A stretch of DNA of 64,000 bases from Treponema_C sp050937815 (GCF_050937815.1 NZ_JACDIJ010000004.1:1-64000); one strand, 5' to 3'; counted from the stretch's first letter, positions 49,735 to 59,601 are shown. The notes: generated by a model from the sequence alone, not told the origin. A program made the numbers and translations.

Positions 49735-51139
49735 AATACAAATTATCTCCTTTTTGCTTTGCAGCTTTAAAACGGGACAGCTGGAGCGGCGGATTATATA
49801 TATCGGATACGGAAGAAGCCGTTAAGAAAATGCGGTTTTGATAATCCGATTCAAAACGCATAAGAGCCATAAAAATCTTTGCCTCTAAAACTTTTTGCAC
49901 TGCGGTGTCCGTCAGTTTTTTAAGTTCCGAATCGTTTTCGATTTTTTCCGCTAAAACGGGTATAAAGTTCCGATAAACGGATCGGGAAATCATACACATA
50001 TGTATGCCCGAACGCAAGGCTTTTTCAACGGCATCGGCAAGTAAAAAATCTTTGGAATCCAAAGCGCCCATGTATAAATCGTCGGAAAAAACCAAACCGT
50101 TAAAACCTAATTTTTCTTTTAAAAGCGTGTTTACTACGGTAAAAGAAAAACATGCCGGATTTTTATCGTCATAAGCGGAAACCGCTGCATGGCTCATAAG
50201 TACTCCGCCCGGAAGGAAAAAATCTGTATCCGCAGAAAAAAAATCGGCATATCGGTTTTCAGTACAGCCGTTTAAAAATTCGATAAGCGGAATAAAAGAA
50301 GCGATATACCGTTCATCGATTTTTTCTTTTGATCCCTCCAGTATCGGAAGTTGTCTGTGAGGGTCGGTATTTGTATTGCCGGGAAAATGTTTTAGAACGC
50401 AAAAGACGCCGCTTTGTGTAAATGCGCGCAAAAAAGCTTTGCCGTACATGTGTACTTGCTCGCCGGTTCCGAAACTGCGTAAACTTAAAAAATCCTTATT
50501 GTGCGCGCCTGCGGTTTCGGCCAGGGGTGCAAAATTAACGTGAATGCCAAGCGCCGCAATTTGCTCGGCCGCATACGTGTAGAGTTCTTCGGCTTCTTCG
50601 GGCTTTAAAAAACGTGCAACCGATCGGGCGGACGGAAGCGGACTTGCAATACCGCGCAACCGATTTACTTCGCCGCCTTCGTGATCTATGGAAAAAAAGG
50701 GAGGAATGTTGTATTTGTTTTTTTCTTTTAACGATGCATAAAATTGCTGCACGCTTCCGGTAAGGTCGATAATTTGTTCGGCGCTTCCCGTAAAGTTGCG
50801 GCTGAATAAAATATAGCCGCCCGGCGGTATGTCATACAAAATTGCGGAAGTACCCGCTTCGGTTCCGTCAACGGATACAAGAAAAAGCTGACATATTTTT
50901 TCTTCAAGCGTCATCGAACGGATATAATCGGCAAGGGCTTCTTTTTTTTGCACAAAGGCGTCGGTTTCATGTACCGGATCTTGAGGATTCGTCTGCAAAA
51001 CGGCGGTATTATTATATAAATCATTTTGTTTTCGGGCAAAACAGCCTGTCGTATAAAAAAGCACCGGCAAACACAGGCTCGCAATGAAAAGGGGAATACG
51101 GACATGATAAAAAAAACAAGCGCGAAAAAAAAACTTCAT
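49718..51139 (-). CDS. nagZ: Beta-N-acetylglucosaminidase, glycoside hydrolase family 3 (NagZ-like), lipoprotein
   Basis: A 473-residue enzyme. N-terminal signal with lipobox FYTTGC, so it is probably membrane-anchored outside the cytoplasm. FSIDHEGGEVNRLRG, HFPGNTNTDPHRQLP (with the general acid His and Asp of NagZ) and LVFSDDLYMGAL with nucleophile Asp near 352. It removes GlcNAc from muropeptides or glycans. Cytoplasmic NagZ recycles cell wall; an exported form suggests chitin- or host-glycan trimming. It starts 5 nt after tatQM. Confidence 0.9.
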   Translation of the reverse strand: MKFFFRACFFYHVRIPLFIASLCLPVLFYTTGCFARKQNDLYNNTAVLQTNPQDPVHETDAFVQKKEALADYIRSMTLEEKICQLFLVSVDGTEAGTSAILYDIPPGGYILFSRNFTGSAEQIIDLTGSVQQFYASLKEKNKYNIPPFFSIDHEGGEVNRLRGIASPLPSARSVARFLKPEEAEELYTYAAEQIAALGIHVNFAPLAETAGAHNKDFLSLRSFGTGEQVHMYGKAFLRAFTQSGVFCVLKHFPGNTNTDPHRQLPILEGSKEKIDERYIASFIPLIEFLNGCTENRYADFFSADTDFFLPGGVLMSHAAVSAYDDKNPACFSFTVVNTLLKEKLGFNGLVFSDDLYMGALDSKDFLLADAVEKALRSGIHMCMISRSVYRNFIPVLAEKIENDSELKKLTDTAVQKVLEAKIFMALMRFESDYQNRIFLTASSVSDIYNPPLQLSRFKAAKQKGDNLYYAHWK

Positions 51140-51144
51140 TCGGA

Positions 51145-52995
51145 TTAAAGCAGGGCCGTTGTAAAAAAAGGAATATAAGTAACAAGCATGAGTACAATAA
51201 ATTGTACCAGTAAAAAGGGTAAAATTCCTTTTATTACTTTAATCATGGGCGTATCAAAGGCATAAGAAGCGATAAACAAGTCCATTCCCACAGGCGGCGT
51301 TAAAAAACCGAGCTGCATATTCATAAGAAAGATAATACCGGTATGAACGGGATGAATACCGAAAGATTCGGCAAGGGGAATGATAAGCGGAGAAACAATC
51401 AATATGGCCGAATAAACGTCCATAAGGCATCCGACTATAATAAGCACACAATTAAGCAATAATAAAAACAAATACTTTGAACTTACAAAGGTGAGAACAA
51501 AGTCGGACAACAAGGCGGGAATATTTGCATCGAGCAAATAGTACGAAAGACCGCGTGCCGCACCGAAAATTGCCAATACGCCTCCCGTAACGGGCAGCGA
51601 CTCGATAATAATACCCAATGCTTGTTTAACCGAATAATCCTTTCGGATCCAAACGCCCACACAAAAGGTGTATAGCAAAGCAAAAGAAGCCGCTTGAAAC
51701 AACGAAAAAAAGCCGCTGAAATAACCGGCAATAATAAAGATCGGAAGCAACAATTCGAAAGCGGCGTGTTTTAAAGCTTTGAGGGCGCTTATAGGCGAAA
51801 AAGGAATACGCTGTGTGTCCTTGTCGAAAAAAATACCGAGGGCAATCATCGAAACGGCTAAAATGCAGCCCGGAATGACGGCACCGCGAAACAATTCAAA
51901 CACATCGACGGAAAAATAATTCGTCGTACCGTACATAATGATAGCAAGACTCGGAGGGAATAACAGGCCCAATGCGCCCGACGCCGTTATCAGGGATTCG
52001 GATTTTTGCTTGGAATAGCCCGAACCTCCGAGAACTATGGTTAACAAAGAGCCGAGGGCAAGGATTGTAACTCCGGAAACACCTGTAAAAGTAGTAAAAA
52101 AAGTCGTCACGACAACCGCCGCAACAATAAATCCGCCCTTAAACCATCCGAAACAAGCCTTAAACACCTCTATCAAACGGTTGCCGGCACTACCCTTTGA
52201 CAAAATATAACCGGCCATAGTAAATAAGGGAATGGCCGCTATGCTTTTGTCGGTTAGAATTCCATATGCTTCAAGCGAAAGCATTTCCACATAGCCGCCG
52301 CCCTGTGAAAAAGCCACATATGAAACCGCGCTGATAACGACAAAAAGCGGTACGCCTAAAAAAGCAAACACAATGATGAGAATAACCAATGCCGGAAAAA
52401 AATCGGCTGAAAAGGCAAGCCAAAAGGTATCCAAAGCGGAAAGGGCGGCGGGAGCTTCCATGCCGAATAAATAATATAAAACCCCGCTCAGCGGGCCTGC
52501 GGAAACGGCGCAGCCCAGTACAAATCCGATAAGGGAAAATAAAAAATTTTTCTTTTTTACAACGCTTATAAACAGCATAACCGCATATGAAAGCGGCAGC
52601 AAGGCAAAAACATAACGAAGCGGAATTCCCCATACCGTATCATCGGGGGAGAACACGGCAAAAAATTCGGAAAAAGCCGAAAAAAACAGTGCGGTAAGAA
52701 CCAGCGGTATAATAACGGATTTTAAAATATCCGCCGCTTTTTTTATCGGAGACGGTGCAAATTCATCGATTGCGGCAATGCAAATATGCTTATGGCTGCG
52801 CCATGTAATAATCGCCGTAAAACAGGCAAATAAAAACACAATATTGACCATTGCGGTATCGATGTGCAAAAGAGGAACATGAAATATACGTTCGGCTATA
52901 AGCTGAATAAAAGGCAGGGTCGAAAGCAAAAAAACAAAAAAAACACAGAGAAGGTTTTCAATTTTTTCAAAAAAAGCAGCCGCTTTACCTGCCAT
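51145..52995 (-). CDS. tatQM: TRAP transporter fused DctQM membrane protein (TatQM)
   Basis: A 616-residue protein that joins the small (about 1-170) and large (about 180-616) TRAP subunits. Large-subunit motifs include VPLFVVISAVSYVAFS, FTMAGYILSKGSAGNRLIEV, ALGLLFPPSLAIIMYG and QLGFLTPPVGMDLFIAS. T. pallidum Tp0958 has the same fusion. It works with the binding protein TatP and the periplasmic TPR protein TatT. Start overlaps tatP by 11 nt. Confidence 0.93.
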   Translation of the reverse strand: MAGKAAAFFEKIENLLCVFFVFLLSTLPFIQLIAERIFHVPLLHIDTAMVNIVFLFACFTAIITWRSHKHICIAAIDEFAPSPIKKAADILKSVIIPLVLTALFFSAFSEFFAVFSPDDTVWGIPLRYVFALLPLSYAVMLFISVVKKKNFLFSLIGFVLGCAVSAGPLSGVLYYLFGMEAPAALSALDTFWLAFSADFFPALVILIIVFAFLGVPLFVVISAVSYVAFSQGGGYVEMLSLEAYGILTDKSIAAIPLFTMAGYILSKGSAGNRLIEVFKACFGWFKGGFIVAAVVVTTFFTTFTGVSGVTILALGSLLTIVLGGSGYSKQKSESLITASGALGLLFPPSLAIIMYGTTNYFSVDVFELFRGAVIPGCILAVSMIALGIFFDKDTQRIPFSPISALKALKHAAFELLLPIFIIAGYFSGFFSLFQAASFALLYTFCVGVWIRKDYSVKQALGIIIESLPVTGGVLAIFGAARGLSYYLLDANIPALLSDFVLTFVSSKYLFLLLLNCVLIIVGCLMDVYSAILIVSPLIIPLAESFGIHPVHTGIIFLMNMQLGFLTPPVGMDLFIASYAFDTPMIKVIKGILPFLLVQFIVLMLVTYIPFFTTALL

Positions 52996-54028
52996 TGCCG
53001 TTCCTGTACTGCTCTAAAAGCTCGCTCAGTTTTTTATAAAAGGGGCCGTTGATAACCGAATTGGGAACATTTGCCATTTTTTCGGCATCGACTTTAAAAG
53101 ACCGTTCCCATTCGCGCAATTCGGCGGGTGTAAGCTTTACCAAAGTACTGCCCTCCGCCCGCATTTTTTCAAGGTACTCCCGGTCAGACTGCTGTTGAAC
53201 TGAGATGAATTTACCTTCCGCCTTACGAACAGCTTCTTTTAAAACAGTATGGTATTCTTTAGGAATGGACTTCCATGTATCGGAAGCAATAAGAAAGGCC
53301 GACATAATGGGGTTAAGAGGTACGTCAATTGCATAGGTTAAGCCCGTATAATAGGTTGTTGCATACGCATACATCGGAATACAATAGGCAACCTTAATAC
53401 CGTTGGCACTTTTTATACTTTGAAGCATTTTTTCGCCCGGTATATCTTCCATCGTAAAGCCGGCGGATTTAAAAGCGGCCATCAAACCCGGAGAAGCAAT
53501 GCCCGAAAAGCCCATTTTCGCTTTTTTCAGTTCGGCAGGGGTATGTATTTCGGTTTTTGTAAAAAAGTTTGCCCAGCCGACATTGAACCATCCCAAAAGC
53601 TCAAATCCCGCATCATTTACGGCTTTTTCAATATCAGGATTTAAAACTTCAAGCGCATAGGATACTTCGTCCTGGTTTCTGAATAAAAAAGGTACGGTAA
53701 GCGTTAGCGCATGAGAATCGGGGGCCAATTCATACACGCCTATATTTGTAAAAATCGCGCCGTCGATAGGACTTTTTTGACCGGGGCGAAGGGCTTTCAT
53801 TTTTTTTATAACGCCGCCTTCACCGCCTAAAGAACCGGCATTGTAAAATTTAAGCTCGACTCGGCCGTTTGTAAGACGCGACCATTCCTGTGCTAAAGCT
53901 TTTTGTTCTATGTCCCAGGGAGAACGCGGCGGAGCAACCGAAGCTATTTTTACGGTAATCGGTTGGGCACTTAAAACCGATAAAACAAAACCGAAAATAA
54001 AAAAAAGGGTAAATTGTTTTGTTCTCAT
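52985..54028 (-). CDS. tatP: TRAP transporter solute-binding protein TatP
   Basis: A 347-residue periplasmic protein with a signal peptide (LFFIFGFVLSVLSAQ). It has the DctP fold (IASVAPPRSPWDIEQKALAQ, FLFRNQDEVSYALEVLNP), but the usual KLRVP segment is replaced by KKAKMGFSGIASPGL, lacking the carboxylate-binding Arg, as in treponemal TatP (Tp0957), where a hydrophobic ligand is proposed. AAGGAT ribosome site; it follows tatT by 19 nt. Confidence 0.92.
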   Translation of the reverse strand: MRTKQFTLFFIFGFVLSVLSAQPITVKIASVAPPRSPWDIEQKALAQEWSRLTNGRVELKFYNAGSLGGEGGVIKKMKALRPGQKSPIDGAIFTNIGVYELAPDSHALTLTVPFLFRNQDEVSYALEVLNPDIEKAVNDAGFELLGWFNVGWANFFTKTEIHTPAELKKAKMGFSGIASPGLMAAFKSAGFTMEDIPGEKMLQSIKSANGIKVAYCIPMYAYATTYYTGLTYAIDVPLNPIMSAFLIASDTWKSIPKEYHTVLKEAVRKAEGKFISVQQQSDREYLEKMRAEGSTLVKLTPAELREWERSFKVDAEKMANVPNSVINGPFYKKLSELLEQYRNGNGR

Positions 54029-54047
54029 ATATAATCCTTATCCCGCA

Positions 54048-55052
54048 CTACTCCCATTCAATAAAAAAGTCGTCGCCGCGGTCCAAAAGCCATGCGGCTT
54101 TTTTTTGTGCGATAACCAGCGCAAGCCTGTTTGCGGGATCCGATTCGATGTCAAAGGCAAGCGCTTTTTTAAGATTTTCTTTAAATCCCTGTACGTCTTG
54201 ATTCGGAACGCAAAAGGATGTTGCGTACGTAATATAAGGGGAAGGATTTTTCCCCCCGGATGCGCGAAAAGATTCGGCGCTTGTAAAGTGAGCACGTTCG
54301 ATATTGCCGCCGAATTCCGCAGGTGCAAGGGCGTAAAAGGCCGTAAGCGCATCCCACACGGCTCCTCCGTTATAATCGGGATCCAGTTCGGCCGCTTTTT
54401 CCAAAAGGGCAACCGTACAGGGGAGCGTTTTTAAACGCTCCGTATCCAAGGGGTCTGCGGAAAATGCACCGAGCCTGCCGGCTCCCGTCCAATATGCAGC
54501 CGGAACATCCTGTTTTTTTAAGCGTCCAACAAAACGCACGGTGTCTTCAAAATTTCCGCTTTCCAGGGCTGCAGCCAGTCCCGGATAACGCATATCGAGG
54601 GCACGAAGGGCATAAGACGAACCGCGAAGATAGTGCAGTTTTGCACGTTTTTGTTCTTCGGCCTGTAATGCATATGCAGATGCATCAAGCATTTCGGCAG
54701 GCATTTGCACAAAGGCGTTCGCATACATAATGTATAACGAACCGGTCATAACGCTCAATCCCTGATGACGGGGATTTTGCGCCGTTATAATTTCATACAA
54801 TTTTAACACGGTGGGGAAAAAATCTCCCATAAGAACGGAATCTGCTTCCCCCGTTAAAACCGGCATTAAAGAATTTTCCGGCTGTTTTATTTTTGCCGCC
54901 CTGCCTTTTTTATCCGATCCGGCAAGGGAATCGGAGAGGCTGTCCAAGGCAATATGCTTTGTGAGCGTACAGCTTGCAAGACCCCCCGTAAAGACGGCGC
55001 AAAGACAAAACGTACAAAAAAAAGCTGCAATAGCCGAAAAATTCCTTTTCAA
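54048..55052 (-). CDS. tatT: TRAP-associated TPR lipoprotein TatT
   Basis: A 334-residue lipoprotein (lipobox GLASC, Cys28) with helical TPR-like repeats (DFFPTVLKLYEIITAQNPRH, SLYIMYANAFVQMPAEM, VALLEKAAELDPDYNGGAVW). Tp0956 of this family forms a trimer with pores and holds three TatP molecules. The start codon is TTG (55050-55052) with GGAGG inside the oadB end; the lipoprotein signal starts exactly there, so TTG is right. It links the tat genes to the oad operon. Confidence 0.92.
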   Translation of the reverse strand: MKRNFSAIAAFFCTFCLCAVFTGGLASCTLTKHIALDSLSDSLAGSDKKGRAAKIKQPENSLMPVLTGEADSVLMGDFFPTVLKLYEIITAQNPRHQGLSVMTGSLYIMYANAFVQMPAEMLDASAYALQAEEQKRAKLHYLRGSSYALRALDMRYPGLAAALESGNFEDTVRFVGRLKKQDVPAAYWTGAGRLGAFSADPLDTERLKTLPCTVALLEKAAELDPDYNGGAVWDALTAFYALAPAEFGGNIERAHFTSAESFRASGGKNPSPYITYATSFCVPNQDVQGFKENLKKALAFDIESDPANRLALVIAQKKAAWLLDRGDDFFIEWE

Positions 55053-55055
55053 CGT

Positions 55056-56438
55056 TTATCCTCCGTAGGTTGCGATAAAAACGCCCGCCGCAATAGCGGT
55101 TCCGATAACGCCTGAAACGTTCGGTCCCATTGCGTGCATAAGTAAAAAGTTCGACGGATCGTATTCCATACCGACCTTATTTGCAACGCGGGCGGCCATG
55201 GGAACGGCGGAAACGCCTGCAGAACCGATAAGCGGATTGATTTTTTCCTTTAAGAAAAGGTTCATAAACTTTGCCATAAGCAAACCGCCGGCCGTTGCAA
55301 TCGTAAAGGCAAGCAAACCTAAGATAATAATACCCAACGATTTTAAGTTCATAATTTTTTCAGGCGTCATTTGCGAACCGACACCCAAAGAAAGCAGGAT
55401 GGAAACGATGTTCATCATTTCGTTTTCGGCCGTTTTGGAAAGGCGTTCCACCACACCGCACTGTTTAAGGAAATTACCGAAGGCAAGCATACCGATAAGG
55501 GGTGCCGCCGAAGGCAAAAGCAGGATGGCAAGAATCAAAATCAAAATGGGGAACAACACTTTTTCCGTTTTTGAAACGGTACGGAGCTGTTTCATTTTGA
55601 TTTTGCGCTCATGTTCTGTCGTTAACAGCTTCATAATGGGCGGCTGAATCATCGGAACCAAGGCCATATACGAATAGGCTGCAACCGCTATAACCGCCAT
55701 CATATGGCGGGCAAGTTTTCCCGAAACATAGATGGAAGTCGGGCCGTCTGCACCGCCGATAATGGCGATGGCGCATGCTTCAAACATATTATAATCGACA
55801 CTGGGCGCGAGGTTCATGAGTGCAACTCCGAAGAGGGTAAAGAATACGCCGAGCTGGGCAGCCCCTCCGAGAAGAGCGGTTTTGGGGTTTGCAATAAGCG
55901 GGCCGAAGTCCGTCATTGCACCTATGCCCATAAAGATGAGCATGGGAAAAAACTCGTTACCGACACCCATATCGTAGATAATTTTGAGCATTCCGGAATG
56001 TTCGGCATACATACCGCCTCCGGGGATGTTGACGAATACGGTTCCGAAGCCTATCGGAATAAGCAAAAGCGGTTCAAAACCCTTTGCCGCACCTAAATAG
56101 ATGATTAAAAATCCGACCGCCATCATTATAAGACGCTGCCATCCGGGCACGGCATTGATTTTACTTTCATCGGTTAAATCCGGTACTTCTTCAACTCCGT
56201 TTATAATGGAATTGATACCGGTATTTCCAATCGTATTCCGCAAAAATTTGGAAATGGAAATATCCGGTACGTTTTCGGATCCCTTTATTATAGCTGTATT
56301 CATTGTACGGAAAGAGGCGACTTCATTTTCTCCGTTTGACGCAAAAACCGTACCCGCAAAGGCAAATACAGCGGCGATTGCCATAATAAGCAGGGTAAGC
56401 TTCAGCACCTTTTTTTTATAATCATTTTGACCAAGCAT
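55056..56438 (-). CDS. oadB: Sodium-translocating oxaloacetate decarboxylase, beta subunit
   Basis: A 460-residue membrane protein with about nine to eleven segments; GIGAMTDFGPLIANPKTALLG, GADGPTSIYVSGKLARHMM and NPLIGSAGVSAVPMAARVAN carry the conserved ion-site residues. It decarboxylates carboxybiotin and moves Na+ outward. An extra exported-looking N-terminal part (about 1-90) precedes the core. AGGAGT ribosome site. Confidence 0.95.
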   Translation of the reverse strand: MLGQNDYKKKVLKLTLLIMAIAAVFAFAGTVFASNGENEVASFRTMNTAIIKGSENVPDISISKFLRNTIGNTGINSIINGVEEVPDLTDESKINAVPGWQRLIMMAVGFLIIYLGAAKGFEPLLLIPIGFGTVFVNIPGGGMYAEHSGMLKIIYDMGVGNEFFPMLIFMGIGAMTDFGPLIANPKTALLGGAAQLGVFFTLFGVALMNLAPSVDYNMFEACAIAIIGGADGPTSIYVSGKLARHMMAVIAVAAYSYMALVPMIQPPIMKLLTTEHERKIKMKQLRTVSKTEKVLFPILILILAILLLPSAAPLIGMLAFGNFLKQCGVVERLSKTAENEMMNIVSILLSLGVGSQMTPEKIMNLKSLGIIILGLLAFTIATAGGLLMAKFMNLFLKEKINPLIGSAGVSAVPMAARVANKVGMEYDPSNFLLMHAMGPNVSGVIGTAIAAGVFIATYGG

Positions 56439-56455
56439 AAGGTAAACTCCTACGG

Positions 56456-58501
56456 TTATTTAATTTCGGCAAGCGCTTGTCCGGCGGTAATTGCGGCACC
56501 CGGAGAAACCAAAAAGTGTACGGTTCCCGCAGAAGCGGCTTTTACTTCCAATTCCATTTTCATGGATTCAATCATAATAATTGTTTGACCGGGCGTTACG
56601 GATGCACCTTCGGCTACCATGCTTTTCAAATAGGTGCCGGCGACGGGGGCATTGATTACCGCACCGCCTGAAGGAGCGGCGGGAGCGGGAGCTGCCGAAA
56701 CAGGTGCGGCTTGCACGGAAGCCTGCATGGGAGCGCCGCTTCCGATGGTTGCCAATACCTGACCTGCGGTGATAGCCGTTCCCGCAGCTACACTGAAGTG
56801 TATGGGACCGTTTCCGGTTGCCTTTACTTCAAGCTCCATTTTCATGGATTCAATCATAATAACCGTTTGACCTTCGGTAACGTTTGCACCGTCGGCAACA
56901 AGCTGTTTTAAAAGGGTTCCGGCAACGGGAGCCTTTAATTCAACCGAACCGGATGCAGGGGCCGAAGGAGCTGCTTGAACGGCACCGAATGATACATTGT
57001 AAGCGGTTCCGTTTACATTGATGCTCATCGTGTCTCCTGCAGGGCCTGCGGTTACATTGTAGGAAGTGCCGTTTACGTTTACCGTATAGCTTCCGCCTGA
57101 GGCATTGCCGTTGGATGAAGCCTTGGCAACAACGAAAGAATCCGAATTAACCGGGCCGTTTGCTCTTTCTTTAAAGAATTTGGGAGCAACCTTCGGGAAC
57201 ATGGCATAGGTTAAAGTGTCTTCAACGGAACCGTTTCCGCCGTGTTCTTTTGCTTCGGCTTCCATTTTATCCCATTCGTTCGGAATAAGATCGGCCGGGC
57301 GGCAGGTAACGGCTTCTTCCATTTGATTTTGTTTAAGCGCTTCTTTTACCAAATCCGCATTCGGAGCGGCGGGCGTTTTTCCGTAGCGGCCGGTTAAAAG
57401 GTCGCGGGTTTCCTGTGTCAGTTTTGTGTAGCGGCCGAACAAGACATTAAAGACGGCCTGAGTTCCGACAATTTGACTTGTCGGCGTTACGAGCGGAATA
57501 TAACCGCAGTCTTTTTGTACAATCTGAATTTCTTTTAATACTTCATCGATTTTATCGGCGGCGCCCTGTTCTTTGAGCTGGTTTTCCATATTCGAAAGCA
57601 TTCCGCCGGGAACCTGCGAAGCTAAAATACGGGTATCGGCACCGAGAAAACTCGATTCGAATTTTTCGTATTTTTTGCGGATTTCGCGGAAATAAGCCGC
57701 AATTTCCAAAAGGGGTTTGATTTCCAAACCGGTATCCATATCGGTACCCTTGAAGATTTCGACAAGGGTTTCGGTCGGACTGTGGGAAGTTCCCATCGAC
57801 ATGGAAGAGATAACCGTATCCAAAATTTCGGCACCGGCTTCGGCCGCCTTCGTTAAAGAAGCAACGGACATTCCCGTTGTCGAGTGAGAGTGAATTTCTA
57901 TCGGAATGTCGACCTTGCTCTTTATGGCCTTTACCAAATCGTAGGCTTCAAAGGGTTTAAGCAAGCCCGACATATCCTTAATACAAATCGAATCCGCACC
58001 GAAATCGGCGTAGGACTTGGCCAAATCGGCATACACTTCCTTTGTGTGATAGGGAGTGGTCGCATAGGAAATAGCCATTTGAACGTGTTTGCCGGTTTTT
58101 TTGGCCGCATCGGCCGCACGTTTTAAGTTGCGCGGATCGTTACAGGCGTCAAAAATACGGAAAATACCGACACCGTTTTTAGCGGCGGCATCGACGAATT
58201 TATCGACCACATCGTCGGCATAGTGGCGGTAACCTAAAAGGTTTTGGCCGCGCAAAAGCATCATAATGGGCGTATTGGGAAGCTTTGCGTGCAGTTGGCG
58301 CAGGCGTTCCCAGGGATCTTCATTTAAAAAGCGGATACACGAGTCGAAGGTAGCTCCTCCCCATGCTTCCAAAGAAAAATAACCGATTTTATCCAGTTTA
58401 TCGCAAACAGGCAGCATATCCGCAGTTGTCATGCGAGTAGCGTGCAAAGACTGATGGGCGTCGCGAAGCACCAAGTCAGTAAGTTTAACCTTTTTAGCCA
58501 T
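56456..58501 (-). CDS. oadA: Oxaloacetate decarboxylase alpha subunit with two biotinyl domains
   Basis: A 681-residue protein. Carboxyltransferase barrel (about 1-300: LVLRDAHQSLHATRMTTADM, FRIFDACNDPRNL, IEIHSHSTTGMS) and PYC-OADA domain (about 310-460), then two similar biotin-carrier domains, each with ESMKMELEV (Lys554 and Lys648), linked by Ala/Pro segments. A short NVNGTxYNV motif is also doubled (about 480-510). It transfers CO2 from oxaloacetate to biotin. Most OadA proteins have one biotin domain. GGAGAG ribosome site. Confidence 0.95.
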   Translation of the reverse strand: MAKKVKLTDLVLRDAHQSLHATRMTTADMLPVCDKLDKIGYFSLEAWGGATFDSCIRFLNEDPWERLRQLHAKLPNTPIMMLLRGQNLLGYRHYADDVVDKFVDAAAKNGVGIFRIFDACNDPRNLKRAADAAKKTGKHVQMAISYATTPYHTKEVYADLAKSYADFGADSICIKDMSGLLKPFEAYDLVKAIKSKVDIPIEIHSHSTTGMSVASLTKAAEAGAEILDTVISSMSMGTSHSPTETLVEIFKGTDMDTGLEIKPLLEIAAYFREIRKKYEKFESSFLGADTRILASQVPGGMLSNMENQLKEQGAADKIDEVLKEIQIVQKDCGYIPLVTPTSQIVGTQAVFNVLFGRYTKLTQETRDLLTGRYGKTPAAPNADLVKEALKQNQMEEAVTCRPADLIPNEWDKMEAEAKEHGGNGSVEDTLTYAMFPKVAPKFFKERANGPVNSDSFVVAKASSNGNASGGSYTVNVNGTSYNVTAGPAGDTMSINVNGTAYNVSFGAVQAAPSAPASGSVELKAPVAGTLLKQLVADGANVTEGQTVIMIESMKMELEVKATGNGPIHFSVAAGTAITAGQVLATIGSGAPMQASVQAAPVSAAPAPAAPSGGAVINAPVAGTYLKSMVAEGASVTPGQTIIMIESMKMELEVKAASAGTVHFLVSPGAAITAGQALAEIK

Positions 58502-58534
58502 AATTCTCTCCTAAAATTTAGAAATAGCGCCGTT

Positions 58535-58783
58535 TCAGCTGTTTTGTTTTTCACGCACGGCTGCAGCGATTGCCGCGATTACCGCAGTGTTTGTTCCGGA
58601 TGCGCCGCCTTGTGCAGGCATTGCATCGTTTGTCGCATTTTCTTCCCGATCAAGCTTCAAAAGTTTAATTAACTTTGAATTTAAGATGATAAAAGTAATC
58701 ATAATGATGAGGAATAAAAAGACGACAGCCATACCGGACACAGTTAACATCAAACTTTGCCACAGCATTTCCGTTATTGTCAT
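58535..58783 (-). CDS. oadG: Oxaloacetate decarboxylase gamma subunit
   Basis: An 82-residue protein with one membrane segment (about 8-32, LMLTVSGMAVVFLFLIIMITF) and an Ala-rich C-terminal tail ending NSstop, the OadG_beta layout. It holds alpha and beta subunits together. The frame reaches 58936, but ATG 58783 has GGAGGC and is the start. First gene of the oad operon. Confidence 0.85.
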   Translation of the reverse strand: MTITEMLWQSLMLTVSGMAVVFLFLIIMITFIILNSKLIKLLKLDREENATNDAMPAQGGASGTNTAVIAAIAAAVREKQNS

Positions 58784-58826
58784 AAAGCCTCCAGGGTCGT
58801 ATAAAAAACATACGAAGATATTTTTA

Positions 58827-58855
58827 ATTGTAACGGAAATATAAATCTTGTTCAA
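58827..58855 (-). promoter_or_regulatory. Promoter of the oad operon
   Basis: Minus strand: TTGAAC (58850-58855), 17-nt spacer, TACAAT (58827-58832). A short CGTAT/ATACG hairpin follows in the leader. It overlaps the start region of the divergent YhhN gene. Confidence 0.65.
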
Positions 58856-58864
58856 GAAGGATAA

Positions 58865-59596
58865 ATGCATTATACTGGTCATATGAATATGTTTATAGTG
58901 TGCTGCATTCCCTTTTTTATCGCAGCGGGATTTCACTTATCGGCTTGCCTCTTCGGAAAAGAACGGCAGGCGGATGCGTCAAAAAAGATTCTCATGCCCT
59001 TGCTTATATTAGCAGCCGTATCGAACTATTTTTTTGAATTAAAATACGGAAGCAGCGCCTTTAAAGTCGGTTTTTTAAAAATTTTATTGATATCTGCCGC
59101 TTTGGCGGCGGGAAATGCCGGCGATATTTTTTTATTGGGCGATGTAAAGCCTGCAACAATGATAAAGGGTTTATGTGCATTTTTAATCGGGCACTGCATA
59201 TATATATGCAGCCTCTTTATTGTTTTTCCGCCGATTTTTCCTCCCGTATGGATTATTATCGCCGCCGCTATCGTTTACGCCCTTGGCGTTTTTTTAAGCT
59301 GGCTTTCCGTCGGTAAACCGAGGGGAAGACCGGGCAAAGGTGCGGTTATATATGCGGCCGTACTTTCCTTATTCAGTTTGCTTACACTGATACGAGTATT
59401 CGGCACGGGATATGCAAACGGCACACATTTAAAAGCACTGATAAAAATATATACGGGAACCGTGCTTTTTCTTGCTTCCGACAGCATATTATCTCAAACC
59501 ATTTTTTTCAAACCCTTTTACCAATCGCGTTTTACGGTTATGCTTACATATATTTCGGCGCAATTTTTTATTGTGTGGGGATTTTTTTCCGTATAA
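58865..59596 (+). CDS. YhhN/TMEM86 family membrane protein (lysoplasmalogenase-like)
   Basis: A 243-residue protein with about eight membrane segments. ALAAGNAGDIFLLGD (conserved Asp motif), GLCAFLIGHCIYI and KIYTGTVLFLASDSIL (Ser-Asp motif) are the family signatures. Relatives hydrolyse the vinyl-ether bond of lysoplasmalogens; treponemes contain plasmalogen lipids, so such a role fits. AAGGAT ribosome site. Confidence 0.87.
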   Translation: MHYTGHMNMFIVCCIPFFIAAGFHLSACLFGKERQADASKKILMPLLILAAVSNYFFELKYGSSAFKVGFLKILLISAALAAGNAGDIFLLGDVKPATMIKGLCAFLIGHCIYICSLFIVFPPIFPPVWIIIAAAIVYALGVFLSWLSVGKPRGRPGKGAVIYAAVLSLFSLLTLIRVFGTGYANGTHLKALIKIYTGTVLFLASDSILSQTIFFKPFYQSRFTVMLTYISAQFFIVWGFFSV

Positions 59597-59601
59597 ATAC
59601 A

